Source: Pseudomonas sp. ADAK13 (GTDB lineage: Bacteria; Pseudomonadota; Gammaproteobacteria; Pseudomonadales; Pseudomonadaceae). Taken from it: a DNA stretch of 64,000 nucleotides. Below are positions 1-7,415 of this stretch, piece by piece. The translations under genes and the position numbers were made by a program. Numbering within the stretch: the first letter of the stretch is position 1; the number at the start of each line of letters is the position of its first letter. The stretch is taken from NCBI RefSeq assembly GCF_012935715.1, contig NZ_CP052860.1, positions 3,596,001 through 3,660,000 on the forward strand, in the 5' to 3' direction. The notes under the pieces were generated by a model. It searched no databases. It was not told where the DNA came from and worked only from the letters and a program-made list of their open reading frames with translations.

Positions 1-49
1 AGTCGCTCGCACCGAAAGCGAAACTTGAATAGCACTCCTGCAAGGATGG

Positions 50-367
50 ATGATGAACGAGCAAATTTTCGTACTGACTACTCAGAAGAAGACCACCAAT
101 CACATCTTGCACCTGTTGTTGTGCATTCCGACATTTGGGGTGTGGCTCTTGGTATGGGGTATCACGATACGGAGCAATGATGGTCATAACCGCAAGATCG
201 ATAGACAGATCAGCCAGATTATGGAATACAAGTTGCAAGGTCTGAGTGATGTCGAAGCATACCAGCGAGTAAAATCAGATGATGCTAATAGCAAATCGCG
301 TAGCGATCAGATATTTGTGATAGTCGTAATCGTCGTTACTGTGGCTGCGTTCTTTGTGTTGAAGTGA
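50..367 (+). CDS. small two-helix membrane protein of the integrated element
   Basis: I do not recognise a named family. The product is 105 residues with a hydrophobic segment at about 21-40 (motif NHILHLLLCIPTFGVW) and a second C-terminal one at about 87-104, separated by a charged linker of about 45 residues. The H-x-L-H-L...G-x-W-L-x-V-W pattern is, from memory, common in small phage and mobile-element membrane proteins. Two in-frame ATGs lie at 50 and 53; the AAGG at 42-45 is better spaced for 53. It sits on the AT-richer integrated element, next to a hairpin-rich region. Existence of the gene is likely, function unknown. Confidence 0.55.
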   Translation: MMNEQIFVLTTQKKTTNHILHLLLCIPTFGVWLLVWGITIRSNDGHNRKIDRQISQIMEYKLQGLSDVEAYQRVKSDDANSKSRSDQIFVIVVIVVTVAAFFVLK

Positions 368-382
368 TGGTGGCTGTGTCAA

Positions 383-777
383 TGCGTTAGCACAGGCAAT
401 GCGTAGCATTAAAGTCAAATATATGCACGGCGTAGCCGAAGAATAATCCTACTAGGGAAGTGACTGGCGGATTTGATTCATTCATGAATCCGCCCCTATA
501 AAGATATCGCAGGTTTCGTTTTGATCGTGCTATGTCTTGAACGAAGTTCAGATAGTACTCTTCTTTCTCTGGGGTCTTCACTTCGTTCATTAATGACCCC
601 TGACCGATTTCAGTTGTGTATGGCTATCCAAGCTTCGCTTGATCGTGCTCAATACACTGTAAGCTTTCGCTTACGGCATAGTTCCTTCGACGGTAGTCGC
701 CGAAGAAACTCTTTATTATGATAGGACTTTCTCGTTCCCCTTGGATTTAAAGGCTTACAGGTCATTTCTCGCGTAGC
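383..777. repeat. cluster of short perfect hairpins with GNA/GNNA loops (non-coding 368-800)
   Basis: This 430-base gap has no convincing ORF but holds many tiny inverted repeats whose loop, on one strand or the other, is C(GNA)G or C(GNNA)G. They are 383-392 (TGC-GTTA-GCA), 398-410 (AATGC-GTA-GCATT), 428-438 (CGGC-GTA-GCCG), 538-550 (TGAAC-GAA-GTTCA), 629-641 (loop GAA on the minus strand), 659-674 (loop GAAA on the minus strand), 688-699 (CGAC-GGTA-GTCG) and 771-777. Larger stems also occur: 466-473 with 487-494, and 571-576 with 595-600. An 11-base direct repeat TTGATCGTGCT lies at 521-531 and 639-649. GCGNAGC-type mini-hairpins are known to be exceptionally stable in DNA. The role here is unknown. 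Confidence 0.7.
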
Positions 778-797
778 TTTTTTAAAAAAGTTACGTG
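770..797 (-). terminator. probable terminator after the winged-helix gene
   Basis: An imperfect inverted repeat with a central T6A6 tract lies immediately downstream of the stop codon of the minus-strand gene ending at 801. The stem uses two G-T wobbles. Its left arm includes GCGTAGC, one of the GNA mini-hairpins. Confidence 0.45.
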
Positions 798-800
798 AAA

Positions 801-1442
801 CTACGCAGCTAGGGCGACACATTCTTCCGCACTAAAAGGACTAAGAGCGTCCGTATGCAGGTAGCCAGTTGGGCGATACCAACCGGCTATATAACGGTCG
901 CGGGCCTTGTCCGGTCCTCTGAAAATGAGTCGCGGGTTGATGGTAAGCTTGATCTCACCCTTGCGTATATCACCTTTCTTTGATGTATTGACCCTTACCA
1001 TATTGGTATCAGTCAAGGTTTTTAGCTTTTTCATCAGGTTGGATTCTATTGTGTTCAGTGCTTTCGCCAGATCAGCTTGAGGCATGATGATGACGTTACG
1101 GAACTGAACTAGCCCGTGTAGCGTGCGGAGGATATTCATCATCGGCCGGGTGATACGAAAATCCACACCTGTACTACGCCATACGCCATGAGCATTGTCT
1201 TGTGCATCGATCAGTGAATGCAGCGTATGTAGTGGGAGCTTGCGTCGGTCAACGTGCTTCAAGAGCGCACTGAGATCGTCAGCACTCCGGCACTTGTTCA
1301 GTTCGGGTTGGTGGTCAGGGTGTTCGGAGAACAACGAGGGTTTATCGTCATAGCCGAAGATTTCGCCGGTTTCTGAACTGATCAACAGTCCATCGACGTG
1401 AAGAAAGGATGTTGCGGTAAAAGCTGGACGTTCAAACTCCAT
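801..1442 (-). CDS. winged-helix, RepL-like DNA-binding/replication protein
   Basis: 213 residues. The C-terminal half (about 105-190) looks like a winged helix: a helix-turn-helix segment (PQADLAKALNTIESNLMKKL), then a basic wing and the block INPRLIFRGPDKARDRYIAGW. That NP-x-hydrophobic-FRG pattern recalls plasmid replication initiators of the RepL/Firmicute-plasmid type and related phage proteins; this is recognition from memory, not a search. The N-terminal half has no motif I know. The ATG is preceded by AGGAGA six bases upstream. It is transcribed in the same direction as the recombinase gene at 1900-3651 and may be a replication or regulatory protein of the element. A transcriptional regulator is the main alternative. 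Confidence 0.55.
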   Translation of the reverse strand: MEFERPAFTATSFLHVDGLLISSETGEIFGYDDKPSLFSEHPDHQPELNKCRSADDLSALLKHVDRRKLPLHTLHSLIDAQDNAHGVWRSTGVDFRITRPMMNILRTLHGLVQFRNVIIMPQADLAKALNTIESNLMKKLKTLTDTNMVRVNTSKKGDIRKGEIKLTINPRLIFRGPDKARDRYIAGWYRPTGYLHTDALSPFSAEECVALAA

Positions 1443-1899
1443 TGTTAATTCTCCTAATTAAGTTCATTTCATTGGCGGTACCTCGGGTATTGCCGGTTAG
1501 GTTTGTGAAATCTCAGACAGCACAAAACCGATCATCTGGCACTGTATGGGTGCGGGATGTGTTCGGATGTTTGGTTGAGTTTTGAATTGTCGCTCAAGTC
1601 ACCCTGATTTGTCAAGTCTTAGTTGTTGCGTGTTCGAATAGAATGATGTAGGTGTGTCGCACTCGCGAAGCCTTAACCACCTCTATATCCAATCCTTACA
1701 AAACCGGTTTTGTGTGGGAGAGAAAGCCTCCTGCTTAGTCCAGACAGCCATGTAAGCCCGTAAACACTGAACGGAGCGACAGTTAATGCTAAGAGCATGA
1801 TGAATCCAATGCAGGTTATGCTTGGGTTTATAGATGGTTTCTCACGGGTTCTCGAGGCCGTCAACCCTTCAGTTAATCGAGGCTGGCGGCTCGTTCAGG
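1443..1899. other. 457-base non-coding region between the element's genes
   Basis: No ORF with a credible start and ribosome binding site was found. The region must carry the promoter of the winged-helix gene. It contains a perfect 16-base palindrome (1698-1713), a half-site of the same sequence at 1522-1530 and one GCGAAGC at 1665-1671. Confidence 0.5.
1698..1713. promoter_or_regulatory. 16-base perfect palindrome, candidate operator
   Basis: ACAAAACC followed directly by GGTTTTGT. The half-site ACAAAACCG recurs at 1522-1530, nearer the start of the winged-helix gene. Position and symmetry suggest a binding site for a dimeric regulator of the element. The cognate protein is not known. Confidence 0.4.
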
Positions 1900-3651
1900 T
1901 TAGACGGGGGCTCTTGTTGCTGGCTGGCTGTTGTCGGCTGCCTCTCCAGTTACATCTGCTTCGACTACTCCATGTTTGGCTTTCCACATTGCCATGAGGT
2001 GGGGGGGTAAATCGTCCCATGATTCCGTTTTGGCAAAGATCGCTTCCACTTCATTCATGTCGCCCTGAGTAACTTGCAGATCGACATATTCGTCATACAT
2101 GGCTTCGAAGCGGATGCTGGCGCCTTCGTGTATGAAGTAGAAGAGCAGGCTTTCGGATTCTGAACTGAATGGGGTGGGGATAGCATTGCTCTTGCTGACC
2201 CAGTACGTCTCATCTGTTCTGCCGTTCTTACTGGCGAAGATGAAAAGACCAAGCCGCTTGATCAGGTTGTTAGCCGCTGCTCTCCCTTCGAACGTCACAA
2301 GGTCGAGCTTTTCAAAAAAGTCATCTTTGTTTATCACCCTGTCCGCTACCAAGTGCTCAGAGAGGGTTGCACGCTCATCTGCTAGGGCGGTGATACTGGA
2401 CTCCAGTTCACTGAGCAGCTTTGCACTGATACGCGATGGATGCTCCATGTGCGAGGCTTCTGCTTCGTCCTGACGCGCTTTGAGTTCAGAAATACGGCCA
2501 TCGATTACCTGTAGCGATTTCCGCAAGCTGCCCGAACTGTCTTGCACCAGTGACAGGCTATCAACTTTGGCTAGCACCTCTTTGAAAACAGCCTCAGAGC
2601 GAGGGGCGCTGATGATGCCCATATTGCACAGGCCCTTGGTCGATCTGGAGCACTTGTAATACTTACGGCCATGCTGACCTTGGAGGTGCATAGCCGATCC
2701 GCATTTGTAGCAATTGAGAATGCCCGCAAGCACGTTGAAATTAGTGGTGGTGCGAGTGACTTTGTGTGTCTTGCGTGAGGAGCGGGCGGCATGGGCCAGG
2801 TAGAACTCATCTTCAGTGACGACAGCCGGGAACTGTCCCTTGATGGGGGCGCCATCTGGAGTCCGCTTACCGTCTATGAAGACATGCGGCTGATACTCTC
2901 CGAGGGATGTCCTGCTGTCGAGGATGTGACGTACGGTTGAGAACCCCCACAGACCAGAGAAGTTTTTGCGTCCTGCACTGAATGCGGGGATGCCTTCCTG
3001 GTTCAGTGTCGCAGCGATGATGCGTGAGCCGTGACCCTTGGTTGATAAGGCGAAGATGCGGCGAACTACATCAGCCCTCTCAGGGTTCAGCATGTAGCCT
3101 TCTGGGGTTACATCTAACCACAACGGGCGAAGCTTGCCCAAGGGTTTGCCAGAGTCGCGGGCGTCCTTCTGCTTGTTTCTCCAGGCTGATGAAACACGCT
3201 TTCCCTTGGTGGCACTTTCTTCATGCGCACGCGACATGGTGATGATCGAAATGATCAGGTCAATTTCATTGTAATCGCGGGTGTACAAACGTTTGTCCGT
3301 GCTGGTGTAAACGTTGATGCCCTTGGCTAGCAGGTCGAGGAACCTTGGGAGGGCGTCACGCACTCGCTCACGCGACAAGCGATCAAGAGATTCGACTACT
3401 AAATAGCTACCCGCTGGAATCGTGCCGTCTTCAACGTAGGTCAAGAATCGGGCTAACTCGCCCGTGTCGTCGAGATGTCTACCTTTATACGCACTGCGGC
3501 CAGCGTCGAAGAAAAGGTAATCACGGGGATCGGCAAGCTCAAGACTGTGTTCGTCGCAGAACGCCTTTGCCGCCTTCACCTGTCTGGCGTAGCTGTCACC
3601 TGCTGACTGCTTTGCGCTACTGAATCTGATGTAACTGAAAACTTTGCCCAT
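1900..3651 (-). CDS. large serine recombinase (site-specific integrase)
   Basis: 583 residues from the ATG at 3651; the open frame extends further upstream but the family N-terminus begins at MGKVFSYIRFSSAKQ. An N-terminal resolvase domain has the Y-x-R-x-S signature with the probable nucleophilic serine at residue 11 and downstream SLDRLSR. The middle is a recombinase domain (about 165-290). A zinc-ribbon follows (CYKCGSAM ... CSRSTKGLC), then a coiled-coil region rich in Glu/Leu/Ala, as in phage- and ICE-type large serine integrases. These enzymes join attP and attB through a covalent serine intermediate. The start codon lies 14 bases from the ychJ-family stop, so the gene abuts the element boundary and the rest of the element extends to the left. 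Confidence 0.93.
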   Translation of the reverse strand: MGKVFSYIRFSSAKQSAGDSYARQVKAAKAFCDEHSLELADPRDYLFFDAGRSAYKGRHLDDTGELARFLTYVEDGTIPAGSYLVVESLDRLSRERVRDALPRFLDLLAKGINVYTSTDKRLYTRDYNEIDLIISIITMSRAHEESATKGKRVSSAWRNKQKDARDSGKPLGKLRPLWLDVTPEGYMLNPERADVVRRIFALSTKGHGSRIIAATLNQEGIPAFSAGRKNFSGLWGFSTVRHILDSRTSLGEYQPHVFIDGKRTPDGAPIKGQFPAVVTEDEFYLAHAARSSRKTHKVTRTTTNFNVLAGILNCYKCGSAMHLQGQHGRKYYKCSRSTKGLCNMGIISAPRSEAVFKEVLAKVDSLSLVQDSSGSLRKSLQVIDGRISELKARQDEAEASHMEHPSRISAKLLSELESSITALADERATLSEHLVADRVINKDDFFEKLDLVTFEGRAAANNLIKRLGLFIFASKNGRTDETYWVSKSNAIPTPFSSESESLLFYFIHEGASIRFEAMYDEYVDLQVTQGDMNEVEAIFAKTESWDDLPPHLMAMWKAKHGVVEADVTGEAADNSQPATRAPV

Positions 3652-3700
3652 GCTGGAGATTGCCTTACCTCTGGTCTTGTAGGTAATTGTGGCAGCACTT
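3649..3700. other. probable attachment-site junction of the integrated element
   Basis: The serine integrase start (3651) and the end of the conserved ychJ-family gene (3665) are almost adjacent, and the C-terminal residues after the conserved KFKKCC motif (HNYLQDQR) look atypical to me. This is the arrangement expected when a large serine recombinase inserts into the 3' end of a gene. The exact core bases cannot be set without the other junction, which lies outside the window. Confidence 0.4.
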
Positions 3701-4147
3701 CTTGAATTTCTGCCCGCTGCCGCACAGGCAGGCGTCATTGCGTCCGGCCTTCACGTCCACTGTCGGGTCGATGAAGTACCAGTGTTCATTGTTCTGTACG
3801 AACGATGAGCGCTCGCGGTGGCTGTGTTCGCCAGTGCTGTCATGCCAGCGTGCGGTAAAGGTTACAAAGGCGTGTTCCGGCTGGCCGCCGAACACTTCGG
3901 AGCTTTCCACTGTCAGGCCCAGCCAGGTGCTTTGGGAACTCCAGGCACCGATGGCGGCCGTGTCCAGCCCGGCTTGTTGCGCAGGTAACGTGGTGGCCAC
4001 GAGGTAGTCCACCAGGCCCAATACATAGGCGCTGTAGCGCGAGCGCATCAATGCTTCGGCGCAAGGAGCCGGGTGGCCGGCATGATAATGGCCGCAGCAG
4101 GCATCCAGCAGGTTGCCACTGCCGCAGGGGCAAATGGATGTACTCAT
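3665..4147 (-). CDS. ychJ: YchJ/UPF0225 family SEC-C motif protein
   Basis: 160 residues, close to the family's usual 150-160. A SEC-C zinc-binding motif lies at each end: CPCGSG...CCGHYH at about 6-20 and [14 protein letters not shown] near the C-terminus. Between them is the conserved segment [15 protein letters not shown] and an NTF2-like domain ([19 protein letters not shown]). The cellular role is unknown; SEC-C motifs bind zinc and often mediate protein contacts. I chose the ATG at 4147 because the longer frame needs a TTG and lacks family similarity. It lies 4 bases after the DUF6231 gene, probably co-transcribed. The 3' end may have been rewritten by the adjacent integrase insertion. 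Confidence 0.85.
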   Translation of the reverse strand: MSTSICPCGSGNLLDACCGHYHAGHPAPCAEALMRSRYSAYVLGLVDYLVATTLPAQQAGLDTAAIGAWSSQSTWLGLTVESSEVFGGQPEHAFVTFTARWHDSTGEHSHRERSSFVQNNEHWYFIDPTVDVKAGRNDACLCGSGQKFKKCCHNYLQDQR

Positions 4148-4151
4148 CGGG

Positions 4152-4649
4152 TTACCACCAATACTTGCCAAAGTTTTGCGGGTTGGCCCAGAAGCGGGCG
4201 TTCAGCCAATCCGGCACCTGTTTATAGTCAAGCAGATCATAGGTAAACAGTGTCAAAACCTGATCGTCACGCTGGAAACGCTCGCTGGCTTGCAGGGCCA
4301 GGGAAAAGAAGTCGGTGTCCTTCCAGTTGCAGGCGGCCAGGTCCACCAGCACTGCAATGCGGCTGGCATTGAGGTTGCGAATGCCCCCCAGCAGGGTCAG
4401 GCCCGCAGGTTTTGACAGGTGTTCCAGGCAATCGACCACCAGCGCCAGGTCGAAACGCTGGGCGGCGAGGTCGGCGGGCAAGGGGCCGGGCTCGGTAAAG
4501 GACACTACGGTATCCGGGTGGGCCTCCTTGAACGCATCCAACGCCGGGAACTGGCTGGCACCCAATAAAAGCAGGCGTTTTGGCGCGTGTAGATCAAGCA
4601 GCGCGGCGAGCGCTTGCTGGGGTGTACGGGCAGAAATACCGGCGGTCAT
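4152..4649 (-). CDS. DUF6231 family protein
   Basis: 165 residues. The arrangement of beta-strands and loops ([10 protein letters not shown] near residue 27, [17 protein letters not shown] in the middle) resembles a Rossmann methyltransferase core, but the usual SAM-binding glycine motif is not clear, so catalysis is uncertain. It ends with an aromatic tail (FGKYWW). GAGGATC lies just upstream of the ATG. It is immediately followed by the ychJ-family gene on the same strand, a pairing I associate with pseudomonads. The family name comes from recognition, the fold is inference. Confidence 0.65.
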   Translation of the reverse strand: MTAGISARTPQQALAALLDLHAPKRLLLLGASQFPALDAFKEAHPDTVVSFTEPGPLPADLAAQRFDLALVVDCLEHLSKPAGLTLLGGIRNLNASRIAVLVDLAACNWKDTDFFSLALQASERFQRDDQVLTLFTYDLLDYKQVPDWLNARFWANPQNFGKYWW

Positions 4650-4829
4650 CGAAGATCCTCACATCAGGACCGTAGAGACTAGCCTGCCTGAGCGTGCGGG
4701 CCTAGAGCGGGCGGCGAGAATAAACAGCCGGGCCCAATGAATACAGGGGTGTGACACGCTGGCGCAGATGAAAAGAGCCGTCTTTACTCCACTCGTCGGC
4801 CCCCGCCGATCCCCTCAGGAGAAAGTCAG

Positions 4830-5525
4830 ATGAGCATCATGCGGACAGCTCTACCCTTGGTTCTGCTAACCGGAGTATTGACAGGTTGCGCAGGCTTGCA
4901 AAAAACCGACTGGCCCACCTGCGCCGCGGTTGGCGGTGTGACCGGTGCTGCCATCGGCGCGACTGAAAGCTCTGCCTATGCGGGCTATGGTGCGTTGCTG
5001 ATTGGCGGCATGGCCGGCGCCTATTGCTGGGTGCACGGCGACGGTGACGAAGACGGCGACGGCGTGCCGGACAGCCGCGACAAGTGCCCGGGTACGCCAA
5101 AAGGCGTGCAGGTGGATGCCAATGGCTGCCCACCGGTTCCGGTAGCCGTGGTTCAAGAAGAAGTGGTGGTGGTCAAGGAAGAGACCATCGTGATTCGTGA
5201 CGTGCACTTCGAGTTCGACTCCGCCAAGCTGACGGCCGCCGATAAAACCAAGCTCGACACCATCGCCACCCGCCTGAAAAAAGAGGCCCCGAGTGCGCAA
5301 CTGCGCGTCAGCGGGCATACCGACAGCGTCGGTAAAGACGCCTACAACCAGAAGCTCTCTGAACGACGCGCTCACTCGGTAACCGACTACCTGGTCAGTT
5401 CCGGCATCCCGCGCAGCAGTTTTGTCTCGGTGACCGGCGCCGGTGAAAGCCATCCGGTGGCGGATAACAAAACCGCTGACGGCCGCGCGCTGAACCGCCG
5501 CGTGGAAATTCAGATCAACCGCTGA
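4830..5525 (+). CDS. OmpA-family outer-membrane lipoprotein with a TSP3-like calcium repeat
   Basis: 231 residues. A lipoprotein signal ends at LLTGVLTGCAG (lipobox Cys about residue 20). A short glycine-rich hydrophobic segment follows (residues 35-65), then an Asp-rich linker DGDEDGDGVPDSRDKCPGTP that matches thrombospondin-3/OmpA-linker calcium repeats. The C-terminal OmpA domain (about 120-231) contains HFEFDSAKLT and the peptidoglycan-binding stretch GHTDSVGKDAYNQKLSERRA, with NRRVEIQI at the end. It should anchor the outer membrane to peptidoglycan. AGGAG precedes the ATG. It is a single gene followed by a GC-rich hairpin. Confidence 0.9.
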   Translation: MSIMRTALPLVLLTGVLTGCAGLQKTDWPTCAAVGGVTGAAIGATESSAYAGYGALLIGGMAGAYCWVHGDGDEDGDGVPDSRDKCPGTPKGVQVDANGCPPVPVAVVQEEVVVVKEETIVIRDVHFEFDSAKLTAADKTKLDTIATRLKKEAPSAQLRVSGHTDSVGKDAYNQKLSERRAHSVTDYLVSSGIPRSSFVSVTGAGESHPVADNKTADGRALNRRVEIQINR

Positions 5526-5537
5526 CAAAGCCTCAAC

Positions 5538-5560
5538 GCCCCCGTGGGATCCACGGGGGC
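5538..5560 (+). terminator. stem-loop after the OmpA-type gene
   Basis: A GC-rich inverted repeat (GCCCCCGTGG / CCACGGGGGC) starts 13 bases after the stop codon. The T tract only begins about 10 bases further on, so termination efficiency is uncertain. Confidence 0.55.
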
Positions 5561-5653
5561 CCCTTCATCAATTTTTTAATCCTTCACTGGCACAACGCCT
5601 GTAGAAGTCGTTACTGTGCGCCCAAAGAATAATGTGCAAGGGGAGCGTGCGGG

Positions 5654-5947
5654 ATGAAGGTGTTTTGGGGGCTGGGGAAGTTTTTGACGTTGCTGTTCTG
5701 GGTCGTGGTGGTGGTCAATCTGTTCTCGCCGCTGATCAACCCGTTCCACCTGTTGGTCAATCTGGCCGGCAGCCTGTTGCTGTTGACCCACCTTCTTGAA
5801 TTGCTGCTGTTCAACGGCAGCGTGAAAAATCGTGCCCATCCCTGGCGTGACCGCTTGCAGATCCTGCTGGTGGGTATGTTCCATGTGCAGAGCCTTTCGG
5901 CGCCGGCACCGGTTAATGATGTAAACAAGGAGGCCAATCATGCGTAA
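5654..5947 (+). CDS. DUF1145 family membrane protein
   Basis: 97 residues. Two long hydrophobic segments at about 9-27 and 32-53, then a soluble basic tail including WRDRLQILLVGMFH. These features fit the DUF1145 family of small inner-membrane proteins with no assigned function. Its last 8 bases overlap the start of the collagen-like gene, so the two are translationally coupled. Confidence 0.75.
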   Translation: MKVFWGLGKFLTLLFWVVVVVNLFSPLINPFHLLVNLAGSLLLLTHLLELLLFNGSVKNRAHPWRDRLQILLVGMFHVQSLSAPAPVNDVNKEANHA

Positions 5948-6698
5948 GGTTTTTCTGTTGGCCCTGTTGGTCAGCCCCATTGCCCTGGCCCAGAGCGTCA
6001 GCGTTGACACCAACTCGTTGATGCGCCTGCCCAACAGCAGCAGCGTGTTGCAACTGGAGCGGCTGGAGGTGGCGGATTACGGCACCTTGCTGATCCCCTC
6101 AAATATCACCCAGGTGACGGTGGATGAGCTGCACCTGGGCCGCGAAGCACGTATCGCCATCGTGCCCGGCAGCACCGCCCTGCAACTGCAGGTGCGCCAG
6201 GCGCAGTTGGAGCATGGCAGTCAGATCACCTCGCGTGGTGCGCCCGGTACCCATGAACGTCCGGCCAAGGCTGGGCGTGACTTGGTGTTGCGCATCAATT
6301 CGCTGACGGCCGATGAGCTGTCGGTGGATGCCCGTGGCGGCGCGGGCGCCCAGGGTTATGCCGGACTGGACGGTGCCAACGGCGAAGACCCGGGTTGCAC
6401 CTGGGGTTCGGCCGGGCGCGGTGCCAATGGCGACAACGGTGGCGACGGGCTGCCGGGTGCGGCGGGTGCGCAGGTTCGAGTGGAATTGCCGCAAGACTTC
6501 CCGGGGGAAAAGATCAAGGTCTGGGTGGACGGCGGTGCCGGTGGTTTGGCGGGCACGGCGGGCAAGCCGGGTAAAGGCGGGCAGTCCAAGGGTTGCCTGG
6601 TGTACCGCGCCGATGGCGGCGAGAAAGGCCGGGCCGGGTTGGAAGGTCAGCCGGGGCCAGCGGGGCCTGCGGGTGCTGTGACTGTTCAACGGCTTTAA
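5940..6698 (+). CDS. secreted collagen-like (Gly-X-Y) protein
   Basis: 252 residues. A Sec signal peptide (residues 1-17, cleavage after ALA) is followed by a beta-rich N-terminal part of about 90 residues containing LQLERLEVADYGTL. From about residue 118 the chain is glycine-rich with collagen-like tracts: GGAGAQGYAGLDGANGEDPG, GRGANGDNGGDGLPGAAG, GGAGGLAGTAGKPGKGGQ and GLEGQPGPAGPAGA, interrupted by short non-repeat segments. Two cysteines (in the PGCTWG and KGCLVY segments) could form a disulphide. Exported and possibly surface-exposed; the function is unknown. It overlaps the DUF1145 gene and is followed directly by a REP cluster. Confidence 0.75.
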   Translation: MRKVFLLALLVSPIALAQSVSVDTNSLMRLPNSSSVLQLERLEVADYGTLLIPSNITQVTVDELHLGREARIAIVPGSTALQLQVRQAQLEHGSQITSRGAPGTHERPAKAGRDLVLRINSLTADELSVDARGGAGAQGYAGLDGANGEDPGCTWGSAGRGANGDNGGDGLPGAAGAQVRVELPQDFPGEKIKVWVDGGAGGLAGTAGKPGKGGQSKGCLVYRADGGEKGRAGLEGQPGPAGPAGAVTVQRL

Positions 6699-6705
6699 TG
6701 CTTTA

Positions 6706-6840
6706 CCTGTGGCGAGGGAGCTTGCTGTGGCGAGGGAGCTTGCTCCCGCTGGAGTGCGCAGCGCTCCCGCTTTTTTTGGGGCCGCTACGCAGCCCAGCGG
6801 GAGCAAGCTCCCTCGCCACAGCAAGCCCCTCGCCACAGGG
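6706..6840. repeat. REP/REPIN with doubled arm
   Basis: The Pseudomonas REP GTGGCGAGGGAGCTTGC occurs twice in tandem on the left (from about 6709 and 6727) and its complement, also partly doubled, on the right (about 6797-6840). The unit can fold into one long hairpin. It lies between convergent genes (collagen-like and CopD-like) and may also end their transcripts. Confidence 0.85.
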
Positions 6841-6851
6841 TATGGGGTGCC

Positions 6852-7316
6852 CTAGAACATCGGCCGTGCCGAAGCAATCGCCACCAGCACCAACCCCACC
6901 ATCAAGTTAATCCCCACCAACCGGCGAATCTGCCCCAGCGCCGCCGCCCCGGCCGGCCAGTCTTCAGCCGCCACCGCCGTGCGCAACTCAGGCAACTTCA
7001 ACGCCTGGATCCGGATAAACAGCGCCGTCATCACCACATACAACCCCATCATGACCTGCACATAACGCGGCGCGGTCTCAAACCCGCTGAAGCGCAGTTG
7101 CAGCAGGCCGACACCGCTGATCGGCAATACCAGCACCGCGACCCAGACCCACACAAAAAAACGTTGAAACACATTCACCCAGAGTTTCAGCCGGGCAGGC
7201 CCGTCCAGCGCGGCCATGGCGGCGGGGCGCAGGATCATCCAGGCGAAAAACATACCGCCGACCCAGATCAGGGCGGCCAGTACATGCAGGGTATAAGCGA
7301 GGCTAAACACGGTCAT
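6852..7316 (-). CDS. CopD family integral membrane protein
   Basis: 154 residues with four predicted transmembrane helices, at about 5-25, 50-75, 82-103 and 130-150. The N-terminal signature LHVLAALIWVGGMFFAW, with His11 and a conserved Trp/Gly stretch, is typical of CopD-domain proteins, some of which take part in copper transport. Nothing nearby shows a copper role, so the substrate is open. It is a single gene, divergent from dinG. Confidence 0.75.
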   Translation of the reverse strand: MTVFSLAYTLHVLAALIWVGGMFFAWMILRPAAMAALDGPARLKLWVNVFQRFFVWVWVAVLVLPISGVGLLQLRFSGFETAPRYVQVMMGLYVVMTALFIRIQALKLPELRTAVAAEDWPAGAAALGQIRRLVGINLMVGLVLVAIASARPMF

Positions 7317-7415
7317 TGGGGTACTCCGTTCTGCGCGGGATTAATTAGCGGGGTATGATAGCGGCCGATCCGAACCACTGAAAATTTATCCAGCGTTTTT
7401 TGCGCCCGACTATCC

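Noticed and set aside
383..777. The mini-hairpin region as a retron msr-msd or CRISPR-like array
   Set aside because: No reverse transcriptase or Cas gene is present and the units are not evenly spaced or identical repeats.
1673..1864. 63-codon minus-strand frame with a hydrophobic middle
   Set aside because: Start would be TTG with the only Shine-Dalgarno-like bases touching it; no coding character.
1797..1997. 66-codon plus-strand frame at the recombinase 3' end
   Set aside because: Overlaps the recombinase coding region antisense for half its length and has no ribosome binding site.
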